A DNA stretch of 64,000 nt from JAKAQB01 sp027320105 (lineage in GTDB: Bacteria; Actinomycetota; Acidimicrobiia; Acidimicrobiales; Palsa-688), in NCBI GenBank assembly GCA_027320105.1, contig DAHVMA010000056.1:75581-139580 (forward strand). The letters run 5' to 3'. Positions 41,915 to 50,701 of the stretch are shown piece by piece (position 1 is the stretch's first letter; each line of letters starts with the position of its first letter). The notes beneath the pieces were generated by a model, which saw only the letters and a program-made list of their open reading frames with translations, had not been told where the DNA came from and made no database searches. A program made the translations under genes and the position numbers.

Positions 41915-44731
41915 TCAGCCGACCGCGATCCCCTCGATGGTGACGGGGGCGCCCGAACTGGTCACGGTGATCGTGACGTCTGCCCTGCGGAGGTTGAAGG
42001 GAGCAAGGTTGATCACGAGGCGGCCGATGGTCGCCTTGCGGGCGGTGCTGGCCGTGCCGAGGCGGAGACCACCCATCCAGATCGAGACCGTGCCGCACCG
42101 GGCGCAACCCTGTACCACCAGCGCTATCCGGCTGGCGATGGCCTCCGGCAGCTGCAGTTGCGCTCCGGTGCGCGTGGTGGTCAACGCCCGCCCCAGGTAG
42201 TAGGCGGTAGTGGCGCGGGTGGTCCAGCCAGGTCCGATGGGCCGGAGCGCGGAGGCGCCGAGCGGGACGATCGTGCAGCGGTCCGGCGCCCACGCCGAGG
42301 TGACGCCCGCCGCCGAGCGGGCCCTGACGCCGAAGCAGTACTCCGTCCCCGGCGCAGCAGCCAGGGTCTCGGCCGTCGCTGCCGTCGCCTGCCAGGCCGC
42401 CGGGTACTGGTAGGGGGAGAAGTACCGGCTGTTCCACGCGGCGCTGCGGTAGCGCACGTCGTAGCTGGCCACCAGGCCGCCCGCGACCGTGGCGCCGTAG
42501 CGGACGGTGGTGGTCGGAGAGACGTCCTCGGCGAGGGTCGGGCTGGTGATCGTGACCCGGGGTGGGGCACCGAAGGTGAAACGATCGGCGGCGGTTGCCG
42601 GGCTCTCCGCCAGGTTCTCGACCACCACCCGCAGGTCGACGGTCCCCGCCGTGCCGGCGGGGAGGGCGGCGGTGCAGGTGGTCGTCGTGGGACACGACGC
42701 CGGGACGGTCGTGCTTCCAGCGAGGACCTCGTCAGCGCCAGCGACGGGCAGGAACCCGGTCCCGGTCAACGTCACCGTGGTCGTCCCGACGCTCGCGCCC
42801 TGCGCCGGCGTCACAGCGGTGACCGACACATCCGGGCGGGCCGTCGCCGCCGACCAGCACATGAGAGCCGCCAAGCCGGGATAGAAGCTGCTCGGCTGGC
42901 GCGACGGTGTCAGCCCGCCGAGCACCGGGGTGCCGAGCCCGGAGGCCTCGTCGAAGCCGGGTCCGGCTCGGTACAGCCCGCCGCTGTAGGCGGACGGTGT
43001 GTAGTCGTTGGTGCCGCTCGTGACGTCGTAGAGCGCCTGGTAGGACGGCGGCGAGCCGTAGATGAGGCCGGCGTTGGCGGCCACCGTCGCGTACAGGCTC
43101 GTCGCCATGACACCGGGCGTCCCCGACGACCAGGCGCGGCAGAACGGCGACGCGTCGATCAGAGCGGCCGCCGCCGCCCACAGCGGGGCGGCGGCGCTGG
43201 TGCCGCCAACCCCGCCACTCCACGATCCCTGGAAGTACACGACGTAACCCGTGAGCGGGTCGGCGTTCGCTGCGACGTCGGGCACCTCGCGAGCCGGGCC
43301 GCTGCCGGACCCGCAGGTCGTCGAACCGGTGTTCTGGATGCCGGGGATGGCTGTCTGGTCCTGGTAGGTGGGCATGCACCAGCGGACCGACACGCCGCCT
43401 CCGCCGGCCCCGTTGGCCGACGATGAGTCGTTCCAGACGGTCTCGGCACCCGAGCCGATGGAGGTGCCTCCGACCGAGACGACGTAGGGCTGGCTGCCGG
43501 GATCGTCGACAGCGAGGGCAGACGCCTGGGACCCTCCCAACTCGCCGTAGCAGTCGGTGGAACCGTCGTCGCCAGCGGCGGCGAGGACGGTCTGGCCCTG
43601 GGCGGCGGCCTCCTGGAAGAGGGCCTGCTCCGACTGGGCGAAGGCGGCGTCCTCGCCCTGCTCGCACTGGCCCCACGACGTGGAGATCACCTGATCGGCG
43701 TCACCGTTGATCATCGCCTTGAACACGTCGTAGGTGGCGGTGTTGCTCGCCGACGCCGGCCCCTGGTAGACGTCGATGGTGGCGTCGGGTGCCAGGCCCA
43801 TCACGTCCTCGATGTCGAGGGCCGCCTCGCCCTGGCCGGCGCCGCTGCCCGACCCGCCGTCGACCGGCAGGTAGTTCACGGTGGTGGACAGCCCGTAGCA
43901 CGAGGCGTAGGCGGTGATGTCGCTGTGCAGGTTGGGCTCGAACTCGGCGAGGCCCACCCGCACGCCCTGCCCGAGGTCGCCGAGACCGTAGAGGGTGGTC
44001 ATGCCGTAGTGCGACGCGAGTTGGTTCGCCGTGTAGCTGCCCGAGTCCGTCGCCGCGGTGGAGGCGGCCGAGCACGGCTTGGGGCCGGCGGCCGATGCGC
44101 TGGCCGGAGCGGCGTGGCGCTCCGTGGACGGCGCCACCGCCCGCTGCAGCAAGCTGTGGGAGCGGGAGATGTCGTCGAGGCCGATCACGGCCTGCACGGC
44201 GGGAGCGAGTGACGCCGGGAGCGCCGGCGCCGCCGTGTTGGCGAACACCCGACCGGTCGGCAGCCGGTAGCTCTCGAGGGTGACCCGGAAGGCCCGGGCG
44301 ATGTCACCGGCAGGCCCGTGTGCCTGGATGTCGAGGCGGTCGGGGGAGAGGCGCACGCTGGTCAACCCGGCCCGGCGGAGGAAGTCTTCGACGGCGACGA
44401 CCGCCGAAGGGCTGGCGCCAAACCGGGCCCCGAAGGCGGCCGGCCGCAGGTAGTGGTGGAAGTCAGGTGAGGAGCGGTTCGCAAGGCCCGCCAGGAACGC
44501 CGAGAGGGTGCCCGGCGCCCGGACCTTCAAGGTGACGTCGACCGTCAGGGGCGTGCTGGCGGGCAGGGGCCCGGCGGAGGTCGCGGCGGAGGGGAGCGCG
44601 GGTGCGCCTTCGCCTGCCAGGCGGACCATCCCGCCCGTGGAGTTGGTGGCCGCGGCTGGAGCCGCCAGTCCCATGACGGCGAGCACCGTCGCCACGGCCG
44701 TCGCCTTCCAAGTTGTCCGTCTTCGCCGCAT
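41915..44731 (-). CDS. Secreted sedolisin-family (S53) peptidase
   Basis: 938 residues. A signal peptide (ATAVATVLAVMGLAAPAAAT) leads into a pro-kumamolisin domain (FLAGLANRSSPDFHHYL). The catalytic domain carries Glu302 and Asp306 (GEAALDIEDVMG) and Ser512 in GGTSAAAPLWAA, the sedolisin triad. Asp of the oxyanion hole is in the family's usual region (ISTSWGQCE). Residues 640-740 look like an IPT/TIG-type sandwich (TPAQGASVGTTTVTLTGTGF). A fibronectin-like part and a unique 150-residue end (residues 760-938) follow. Sedolisins work at acid pH, so an acidic habitat or compartment is suggested, though not proven. Confidence 0.88.
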   Translation of the reverse strand: MRRRRTTWKATAVATVLAVMGLAAPAAATNSTGGMVRLAGEGAPALPSAATSAGPLPASTPLTVDVTLKVRAPGTLSAFLAGLANRSSPDFHHYLRPAAFGARFGASPSAVVAVEDFLRRAGLTSVRLSPDRLDIQAHGPAGDIARAFRVTLESYRLPTGRVFANTAAPALPASLAPAVQAVIGLDDISRSHSLLQRAVAPSTERHAAPASASAAGPKPCSAASTAATDSGSYTANQLASHYGMTTLYGLGDLGQGVRVGLAEFEPNLHSDITAYASCYGLSTTVNYLPVDGGSGSGAGQGEAALDIEDVMGLAPDATIDVYQGPASASNTATYDVFKAMINGDADQVISTSWGQCEQGEDAAFAQSEQALFQEAAAQGQTVLAAAGDDGSTDCYGELGGSQASALAVDDPGSQPYVVSVGGTSIGSGAETVWNDSSSANGAGGGGVSVRWCMPTYQDQTAIPGIQNTGSTTCGSGSGPAREVPDVAANADPLTGYVVYFQGSWSGGVGGTSAAAPLWAAAAALIDASPFCRAWSSGTPGVMATSLYATVAANAGLIYGSPPSYQALYDVTSGTNDYTPSAYSGGLYRAGPGFDEASGLGTPVLGGLTPSRQPSSFYPGLAALMCWSAATARPDVSVTAVTPAQGASVGTTTVTLTGTGFLPVAGADEVLAGSTTVPASCPTTTTCTAALPAGTAGTVDLRVVVENLAESPATAADRFTFGAPPRVTITSPTLAEDVSPTTTVRYGATVAGGLVASYDVRYRSAAWNSRYFSPYQYPAAWQATAATAETLAAAPGTEYCFGVRARSAAGVTSAWAPDRCTIVPLGASALRPIGPGWTTRATTAYYLGRALTTTRTGAQLQLPEAIASRIALVVQGCARCGTVSIWMGGLRLGTASTARKATIGRLVINLAPFNLRRADVTITVTSSGAPVTIEGIAVG

Positions 44732-44765
44732 GCAGCCCCTCCCGGGGAAAGGCTAGTGGGGCCGC

Positions 44766-45713
44766 TCAGGCCGTTCGTGCCAACCGCATCGCTGCCTCGG
44801 CCTGCCGGAGCAGCCCGTCGAGGTCCTCGGGCGCGTCGTGATGCCACCGGGCGACGCCGGCCGTCATGGACAGCCGCCGGCCGGGCTGCTCGGCGTTGGC
44901 CGCGTCGACCGCCTCTTGTAGCCGCGCCACCGCACTGCGGTCCTCGCCGCCGAAGTCGGCCAGGAGAGCGGCGAACTCGCCACCGCCCAGGCGGGCCACC
45001 ACGTCTGCCTCCCAGTAGGCCGCCGACATGACCCGGGCGGCGCGGGCCAGCATCCGATTCCCGGCCTCGCGGCCGTCGAGGTCGTTCACCGCCTTTCGCC
45101 CGACGACGTCGGCGAACACGACGACGGCGTCGGCGCCCCTCCGCTCGCAAAAGGCCAGCGCCTTGTCGGCGAGCAGTCGGAAGCCCCGGCGATCGAGCAG
45201 ACCCGTGTGGTCGTCGTCGACGGCTGGCCGGGTCGACTCCATCTCCCGCTCCACCATGCACGCCAGATCGTGGAGGGCCACCTCGTCCCCGGGCTGCAGG
45301 TACCTGGCCGTGGAGTCGAGGATGCAGAGCGAGCCCACCGCCGACCCGTCGGGCGCCTTGACGGGGTAGCCGGCGTAGAAGCGCACTCCGGGTTCGCCGG
45401 TCACGAGCGGGTTGGTGGTGAAGCGTGGGTCCTGCTGGGCGTCGTGCACCTCCAAGACCCCTGTCCCGAGGATGGTGTGGGCGCAGAAGGCGTCCTCCCG
45501 GCGGATCTCCCGCGGCTCGATGCCGGCAACCGACTTGAAGCACTGCCGGTCGGCGTCCACCAGGGTGATCGCTGCGGCGGTCGCCCCAAAGAGCCGCCTG
45601 GCCAACCTGGTCACCCGGTCGAAGCGCTCCTCGGGTTCGGTGTCGAGCAAGCCGAGCCGCCGGAGGGACCGGAGCCGGACTGCCTCGTCGTCGGGGATCG
45701 GAGGGACGAGCAT
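44766..45713 (-). CDS. GAF-GGDEF protein with degenerate active site
   Basis: 315 residues. Residues 1-150 are a GAF domain (LGLLDTEPEERFDRVTRLAR, DAFCAHTIL, LEVHDAQQDPRFTTNPLV). Residues 155-315 follow the GGDEF fold (DHTGLLDRRGFRLLADKAL, VVFADVVGRKAVNDLDG, ADVVARLGGGEFAAL). The signature is GGGEF, not GGDEF, so the metal-binding third residue is Gly, and cyclase activity is doubtful. The FADVV segment keeps the first Asp. It may have become a c-di-GMP or ligand sensor. ATG 45713 is used; a GTG two codons upstream is possible. Confidence 0.8.
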   Translation of the reverse strand: MLVPPIPDDEAVRLRSLRRLGLLDTEPEERFDRVTRLARRLFGATAAAITLVDADRQCFKSVAGIEPREIRREDAFCAHTILGTGVLEVHDAQQDPRFTTNPLVTGEPGVRFYAGYPVKAPDGSAVGSLCILDSTARYLQPGDEVALHDLACMVEREMESTRPAVDDDHTGLLDRRGFRLLADKALAFCERRGADAVVVFADVVGRKAVNDLDGREAGNRMLARAARVMSAAYWEADVVARLGGGEFAALLADFGGEDRSAVARLQEAVDAANAEQPGRRLSMTAGVARWHHDAPEDLDGLLRQAEAAMRLARTA

Positions 45714-45807
45714 GGGCACTCCCGGCGGTCGGCGGACAGGGATCCCTTCCCTATCGGCCGGTCCCCGGGGGAAGTGGAGTGCTGCTTGCCGGGCGTAGCG
45801 TGGCGTG

Positions 45808-47055
45808 GTGCCACCCGACCCGTCCGTGTCCGGCCTGCGGCGGATGAAGGCCACGGCGACCGCCTTCCTCGCCGTCGCGGCGGCGGTCTACACCGCTACC
45901 ACGGTCTGGCTTCCCAGCTCGGAGTTGCGCGGCTTCCTCCAGGCGGGGTCCGAGGCGGCCATGGTCGGTGGCCTGGCGGACTGGTTCGCCGTGACTGCGC
46001 TGTTCCGTCGGCCCCTCGGCTTACCCATCCCCCACACCGCTCTCGTGCCCAGGAAGAAAGACGAGCTCGCCACCAAGCTGGGCGAGTTCGTCACCGGGTA
46101 CTTCCTCACGCCCGAGGCGCTCGAACAGCAGGTCGTGGAGACCGGCCTCGTGGCTCGTGTCGGGGCGTGGCTGGCGGACCCGGAGCGGGCGGAGCACCTG
46201 GCCGGCGACGTCTCCTCCGCCATCGCCGCTGCCATCGGCGCGGCGGACACCGCAGCGGTGGAGGACTACGTGCTCGAGTTGCTCCGGCGGGACCACGCCC
46301 GCCGGTCCTACGCCCCGGTGCTCGGCCGGCTGCTGGCCCGGGCCGTGGACGGCGGGGCCCAGCGCCCACTCGTCGACCTCCTGGCGCAGCGGGTGCGGGA
46401 GTACCTCGCCGCCCACCAGGAGGCGCTCCACCCGACGGTCAGGCGGTTCATCGAGGAGCGGCACTGGGTCGCCGCCCTGGTGACGACCGACCGGCTCGTC
46501 AGCCGCGTGTTCCGCGACACCATCGTCGAGTTGGAGCGGATCGAGCACCAGCCCGACCATCCGGTCCGTGTCGCCCTCGAGGATCTGCTGCGCCGGCTGG
46601 CCTTCGACCTGCGCCACGACCCCGACGCTGCCGCCCGCGTGGATGGCCTCGTCGGTCGGCTCCTCGACGACCCGCAGGCGGAGGCCGGCCTGCGGGAGGC
46701 GATCGGCGACGCCGTGGAGTCGGTGCGAGTCTCGCTCGGGGATCCCGGCAGCTCGCTCACGGCCCGCATCGGCGGGATGATCGCCCATGTGGGCGAGCGG
46801 GCGGCGACCGAGCCGAAGTTCCACGACGAGGTGGAGGGGTGGCTGCGAGGCGTGCTGGGCTGGACCGTCGGGCGCTACGGCAACGAGCTGACAGCCCTCA
46901 TCCGGCGCCAGGTGGAGGGCTGGCCGGCGGTGGCCGCCTCCCGGCGGATCGAGCTCGCCGTCGGCCGTGACCTGCAGTACATCCGCCTCAACGGGACCGT
47001 GGTGGGCGCGCTCGCCGGGCTCGCCATCCACGCCGTGGGGCTGGCCCTCCCATAG
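45808..47055 (+). CDS. DUF445 family membrane protein
   Basis: About 415 residues. A membrane helix (ATAFLAVAAAVYTATTVW) at the N-terminus and one at the C-terminus (GTVVGALAGLAIHAVGLALP) enclose a long helical region. The family hallmark LQAGSEAAMVGGLADWFAVTA and RRPLGLPIPHTALVPRKKDE is complete. Function is unknown; a membrane-linked structural role is assumed for the family. GTG 45808 lies six bases after TAGCGT; GTG 45805 is an alternative. It converges on the M20 gene with one base between stops. Confidence 0.86.
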   Translation: MPPDPSVSGLRRMKATATAFLAVAAAVYTATTVWLPSSELRGFLQAGSEAAMVGGLADWFAVTALFRRPLGLPIPHTALVPRKKDELATKLGEFVTGYFLTPEALEQQVVETGLVARVGAWLADPERAEHLAGDVSSAIAAAIGAADTAAVEDYVLELLRRDHARRSYAPVLGRLLARAVDGGAQRPLVDLLAQRVREYLAAHQEALHPTVRRFIEERHWVAALVTTDRLVSRVFRDTIVELERIEHQPDHPVRVALEDLLRRLAFDLRHDPDAAARVDGLVGRLLDDPQAEAGLREAIGDAVESVRVSLGDPGSSLTARIGGMIAHVGERAATEPKFHDEVEGWLRGVLGWTVGRYGNELTALIRRQVEGWPAVAASRRIELAVGRDLQYIRLNGTVVGALAGLAIHAVGLALP

Positions 47056-47056
47056 C

Positions 47057-48238
47057 TCAGGGGGCGAGAGCCATGGCGGCGTGGAGGGCGACGCCGGTGA
47101 CCATGGCCTGCTCGTCCACCATCATGCGGTTGGAGTGGTTGGGCGCCGGATGCGGGTCGTCGGCGCGCGCCACACCCAGGAAGGCCATCGACCCCGGAAC
47201 CTCGCGCAGCACGTAGGACCAGTCCTCGGCACCCATCACCGGTGTCGGCATCGACACCACCCGGTCCGGGCCGAGAAGGGACGCTGCGGTGGCGATCGTG
47301 CGGGCGGCTGCCTTCTCGTCGTTGACAGTGACCGGGTAGCCGTTGTCAGCCAACTCGACCTCGGCCGCGCAGCGGTGGGCTGTCGCGATGTGGGTGGCCA
47401 CCTCCCGCAGCCCGGCGACGACGAGGTCGCGGCTGGCGTCCGACACCGCCCGGATGGTTCCGTCGCAGAGGGCGACCTCGGGGATCACGTTGAACGCCGT
47501 CCCCGTCTGGATGCGCGTCACCGTGAGGACCGCCGGGTCGAAGGCGGGCACCCGTCGGGTCACCATCGCCTGGAGGGCCGTCACGATCTCGCAGGCGACC
47601 GGGACCGGGTCGACGGCGTCATGCGGCATGGAAGCGTGCCCGCCCTGGCCTGTCACGGTGATGCGGAACTCGTCGGCAGAGGCCATGAGCGTGCCACCCC
47701 GGGTCGCCACGAGCCCGGACGGCAGGTTGGCGATGCTGTGGATCGCGAAGGCGCGGTCGACGGTGCCGTGGCGGTCGAGCAGCCCCTCGTCGAGCATCAC
47801 CCGGGCGCCTCCGTGGCCCTCCTCGCCCGGCTGGAACATGAACACGACGCGCCCCTGCAGCCGTCCCCGCCGGGCGCAGAGGATGCGGGCGGCGCCGACG
47901 AGCATGGCGACGTGGGTGTCGTGGCCGCAGGCGTGCATCCTCCCGTCGATGCTCGACGCGAACGGCAGGCCGGTGTCCTCCGGCATCTCGAGAGCGTCCA
48001 TGTCGCCTCGGAGCAGCGTGGTCGGCCCCGGCTCGTCGCCGTCGAGCACGGCGACGACCGAGCTCAGGCTCCGGCCGGTCTCGATGCTGAGACCGAGGCC
48101 GTCGAGCGCCTCGAGGATCGTCGCCTGCGTCGCAGGCAGCTCGTTGCCGGTCTCGGGGTGAGCATGGATCCGCCTGCGGAGGGTTACCGTGTCATCGAAC
48201 AGGCGGCTGGCTTCTTCGAGGAGGGTGGAGTCGGTCAC
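47057..48238 (-). CDS. M20 family amidohydrolase
   Basis: 393 residues. RRRIHAHPETGNELPAT, GDMDALEMPEDTGLPF, MHACGHDTHVAMLVGAARIL and FMFQPGEEGHGGARVMLDEG carry the dinuclear metal ligands and catalytic Glu of M20D aminoacylases/amidohydrolases (AbgA, hippuricase type). The dimerisation domain has GQGGHASMPHDAVDPVPVAC. Substrates may be N-acyl amino acids or related amides. GTG 48238 lies six bases after TATTCT. It is divergent from the peptidoglycan cassette at 28 bp, which could reflect a shared theme such as amino-acid amide salvage, but this is inference. Confidence 0.87.
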   Translation of the reverse strand: MTDSTLLEEASRLFDDTVTLRRRIHAHPETGNELPATQATILEALDGLGLSIETGRSLSSVVAVLDGDEPGPTTLLRGDMDALEMPEDTGLPFASSIDGRMHACGHDTHVAMLVGAARILCARRGRLQGRVVFMFQPGEEGHGGARVMLDEGLLDRHGTVDRAFAIHSIANLPSGLVATRGGTLMASADEFRITVTGQGGHASMPHDAVDPVPVACEIVTALQAMVTRRVPAFDPAVLTVTRIQTGTAFNVIPEVALCDGTIRAVSDASRDLVVAGLREVATHIATAHRCAAEVELADNGYPVTVNDEKAAARTIATAASLLGPDRVVSMPTPVMGAEDWSYVLREVPGSMAFLGVARADDPHPAPNHSNRMMVDEQAMVTGVALHAAMALAP

Positions 48239-48266
48239 GGGAGGAGAATAGTTACGATCCCGGGTT
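48239..48266. promoter_or_regulatory. 28-bp divergent region holding two -10 hexamers
   Basis: Between GTG 48238 (minus) and GTG 48267 (plus) lie a TATTCT hexamer for the minus gene and a TACGAT hexamer for the plus gene, each 6-8 bases from its start. The two overlap in an AT-rich core. With so little room, any -35 elements must lie within the opposite coding region, and the promoters should compete. Confidence 0.55.
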
Positions 48267-50681
48267 GTGGACGCCCTCCGGCTCGCCCAGCTCGCCGAGG
48301 TGGTCGGAAGCGTCCCGCTCCCAGCGGCGGAGTGCGGCCGGGTCGCCGAGGCGGTGACCATCCACTCCGAGCGGATCCCGCGCGCCGGGGTGTTCTTCGC
48401 CCTTCCCGGCTCCCGCACCGACGGGCACCGCTTCGTCGGGGAGGCATTCGCCAACGGCGCCGTCGCCGCCGTCGTCGCAGCGGGGCGGGGAGGCGGGGGC
48501 GCCGGCACGGTCATCGAGGTCGATGACCCGCTGCGCGCCCTGCAGGCCCTGGCGGCGTGGTGGCGGTCCCAGCTGCCCGCCGAGGTGGTCGCTGTCGTCG
48601 GGAGCAACGGCAAGACGGTCACAAAGGACGCCATCGTGCACTTCGCCGGCTACGGCCGGCGGGTGTACGGCAGCCCCGGCAGCTACAACAGCCAGATAGG
48701 CGTGCCTCTGGCCGTGCTCGGCATCCCCCGCGACTGCGACGTGGCGGTGATCGAGGCGGCGGTGTCCGACCCTGGCGAGATGGCCCGCCTCGAAGCCGTC
48801 GTCCGCCCCGACCGCGTGGTCGTGACCAACCTGGGCACCCGCTGGTCGTCCCGGTTCGCCGACCGCTGCGAGCAGGCCGCCGAGCTGCTCGTCATGGCCC
48901 GGGGGGCGTCGTGTGTGCTGGTCGGCGAGGACGCCCCCGAGCTCGCCGTGCCCCACCTGGTGACCGGCGCCAGCCCCGACCTGCCCCGCTTCGGTCCGCC
49001 CGTCCGGCTGCCGGAGGGGCTCGGCTCCGCCGTCGCCTTCCCGGACGGCGCGACCGGCAGCATCCTCGTGCGCACACCCTCGGACGCCGTCTTGCAGGAC
49101 GTGCGCACCGCCATCACCGCCGCCTGGCTCCTCGGCGCCGGCGGGGCCATGCTGCTCGAAGCGGCCGGCGCGTACCGACCGACGGCCACCCGGCTCGAGA
49201 TCTGGCGCAGCCCCGCGGGCGTCACCGTGGTGCGCGACGTCGCCACCCCCGATCCGATCGCCGCCGGCGCCGCCGTCCGGGCCGCCTCCAGCCTGGCGGG
49301 GCCGGGCCAGCGGTGCCTGGTCGTACTGGCCGAACCGCTCCGCGATCCGAGCCCTGCCTTCGCCTCCGCCCTCGTCGCCGAGGGGGCCGCCGCCGTGCTC
49401 GGGCTCGACGAACCGTCCCACCGCCAGGTCGCGGTGGCCCTCGCCGGCCGCGCCGAGGTCCGCCTCGTCGCCGACACCGACCACCTCCGGCACCTTCTGC
49501 TCGACGAGCTGCGCCCCGGCGACGTCGTGGCGGTGCAGTCGGCGCCCGAACGCGCCCTCGGCGACCTCACCGTGGCGCTGATGGAGTCGATGGCGCCCAC
49601 CCGGATGTACCTGGACCTCGCGGCCGTCGAGGACAACGTGACCGCCTTCCGTCGCCTCGTCGGTCCGTCGGTGCGGATCATGGGGATGGTCAAGGCTCTG
49701 GCCTACGGAACCGACGCCGGCAGCGTCGCCTCCTGCCTCCAGGGCGCCGGCATCGACGCCCTCGGCGTCTCCGGCGCCGACGAGGGAGTGGCACTGCGGC
49801 GGGCGGGGATCAACGTCCCCATCCTCGTCCTCCTCGGCACCGCAGCGGAGCTGCCGAAGATGCTGCGCTACAGGCTCACCCCTCTCGTGTACGGACCCGA
49901 GATGCTGGAGGCGGTCCTGTCGGCCGGCGACTTCCCCGTGCACGTCGAGGTGGACAGCGGGATGCACCGCACCGGACTCCCGCCCGACGCGGCCCTCGGC
50001 GCCGTGCGCCGCCTCGGGCAGCGGGTAGCCGGGTTGATGACCCACCTTGCCTCGCCCGACGACCCCGCCGAGGACGCCGCCACGGCGGAGCAGCTGCGCC
50101 GCTTCCGGGAGGTGGACGCCGCCGCCGCCCACCTCGGCGTCCACGGCTTCGTCCGTCACGCCGCAGCCACGGCGGCGACCATCCGCCTGCCCGAAGCGCG
50201 CTTCGACATGGTGCGCATCGGCCTCGGGCTCTACGGTGTCCACCCCTCGCCGGCGACGGCGGCGCTGCTCGAGCTGCAATGTGCCGTCGGGCTCGTGTCG
50301 CGCATCATCGAGGTGGTGGACGTCCCCCCCGGCGAGCGGGTCGGCTACGGGGGCACCTTCACGGCGCCGGTGCCCGGCCGGCGGGTGGGGGTCGTGCCGG
50401 CCGGCTACCACGACGGCGTGCCACGCGCCGCGTCCAACGCCGGCGTCGTCGTCGTCGCCGGCGCCCGCTGCCCGATCGTCGGGCGTGTGTCGATGGACTC
50501 GATGGCCGTCGACCTGACGGCGAGCCCCGAGGCGGGGGTGGGCACGGACGTGCTCCTCTACGGGCGCCAGCACGACTGGTCGCTGCCGGTGGAGGAGCTC
50601 GCCCAGTCGAGCGGCACGATCGCCCACGAGCTGATGGCCCGCCTCGGGCCGAGGGTGCAGCGCATCTTCACCCGTCACTGA
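48267..50681 (+). CDS. MurF-like ligase fused to alanine racemase
   Basis: 804 residues. Residues 1-445 are a Mur ligase of MurF type: VTIHSERIPRAGVFFALPGS, P-loop GSNGKTVTKD near residue 112, SYNSQIGVPLAVLGIP and DRVVVTNLGTRW. The C-terminal domain of this part is weakly conserved; where MurF has a DNANP-type motif, this has DVATPDP. Residues 448-804 are a PLP alanine racemase with Lys476 (GMVKALAYGT), MTHLASPDDP, RIGLGLYGVHP and RVSMDSMAVDL. Bacteroidetes also carry MurF-Alr fusions. It would supply D-Ala and perhaps attach a dipeptide. GTG 48267 lies eight bases after TACGAT. It heads the cassette with the ligase fusion, MurL and MurD2. Confidence 0.85.
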   Translation: MDALRLAQLAEVVGSVPLPAAECGRVAEAVTIHSERIPRAGVFFALPGSRTDGHRFVGEAFANGAVAAVVAAGRGGGGAGTVIEVDDPLRALQALAAWWRSQLPAEVVAVVGSNGKTVTKDAIVHFAGYGRRVYGSPGSYNSQIGVPLAVLGIPRDCDVAVIEAAVSDPGEMARLEAVVRPDRVVVTNLGTRWSSRFADRCEQAAELLVMARGASCVLVGEDAPELAVPHLVTGASPDLPRFGPPVRLPEGLGSAVAFPDGATGSILVRTPSDAVLQDVRTAITAAWLLGAGGAMLLEAAGAYRPTATRLEIWRSPAGVTVVRDVATPDPIAAGAAVRAASSLAGPGQRCLVVLAEPLRDPSPAFASALVAEGAAAVLGLDEPSHRQVAVALAGRAEVRLVADTDHLRHLLLDELRPGDVVAVQSAPERALGDLTVALMESMAPTRMYLDLAAVEDNVTAFRRLVGPSVRIMGMVKALAYGTDAGSVASCLQGAGIDALGVSGADEGVALRRAGINVPILVLLGTAAELPKMLRYRLTPLVYGPEMLEAVLSAGDFPVHVEVDSGMHRTGLPPDAALGAVRRLGQRVAGLMTHLASPDDPAEDAATAEQLRRFREVDAAAAHLGVHGFVRHAAATAATIRLPEARFDMVRIGLGLYGVHPSPATAALLELQCAVGLVSRIIEVVDVPPGERVGYGGTFTAPVPGRRVGVVPAGYHDGVPRAASNAGVVVVAGARCPIVGRVSMDSMAVDLTASPEAGVGTDVLLYGRQHDWSLPVEELAQSSGTIAHELMARLGPRVQRIFTRH

Positions 50682-50701
50682 CACCGGTACGCTTGGCGGC
50701 T

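Noticed and set aside
48252..50684. Long antisense open frame opposite the MurF-Alr fusion
   Set aside because: Composition of His/Gly/Arg/Asp with no motif; it mirrors codon bias of the true gene, which has clear domains.
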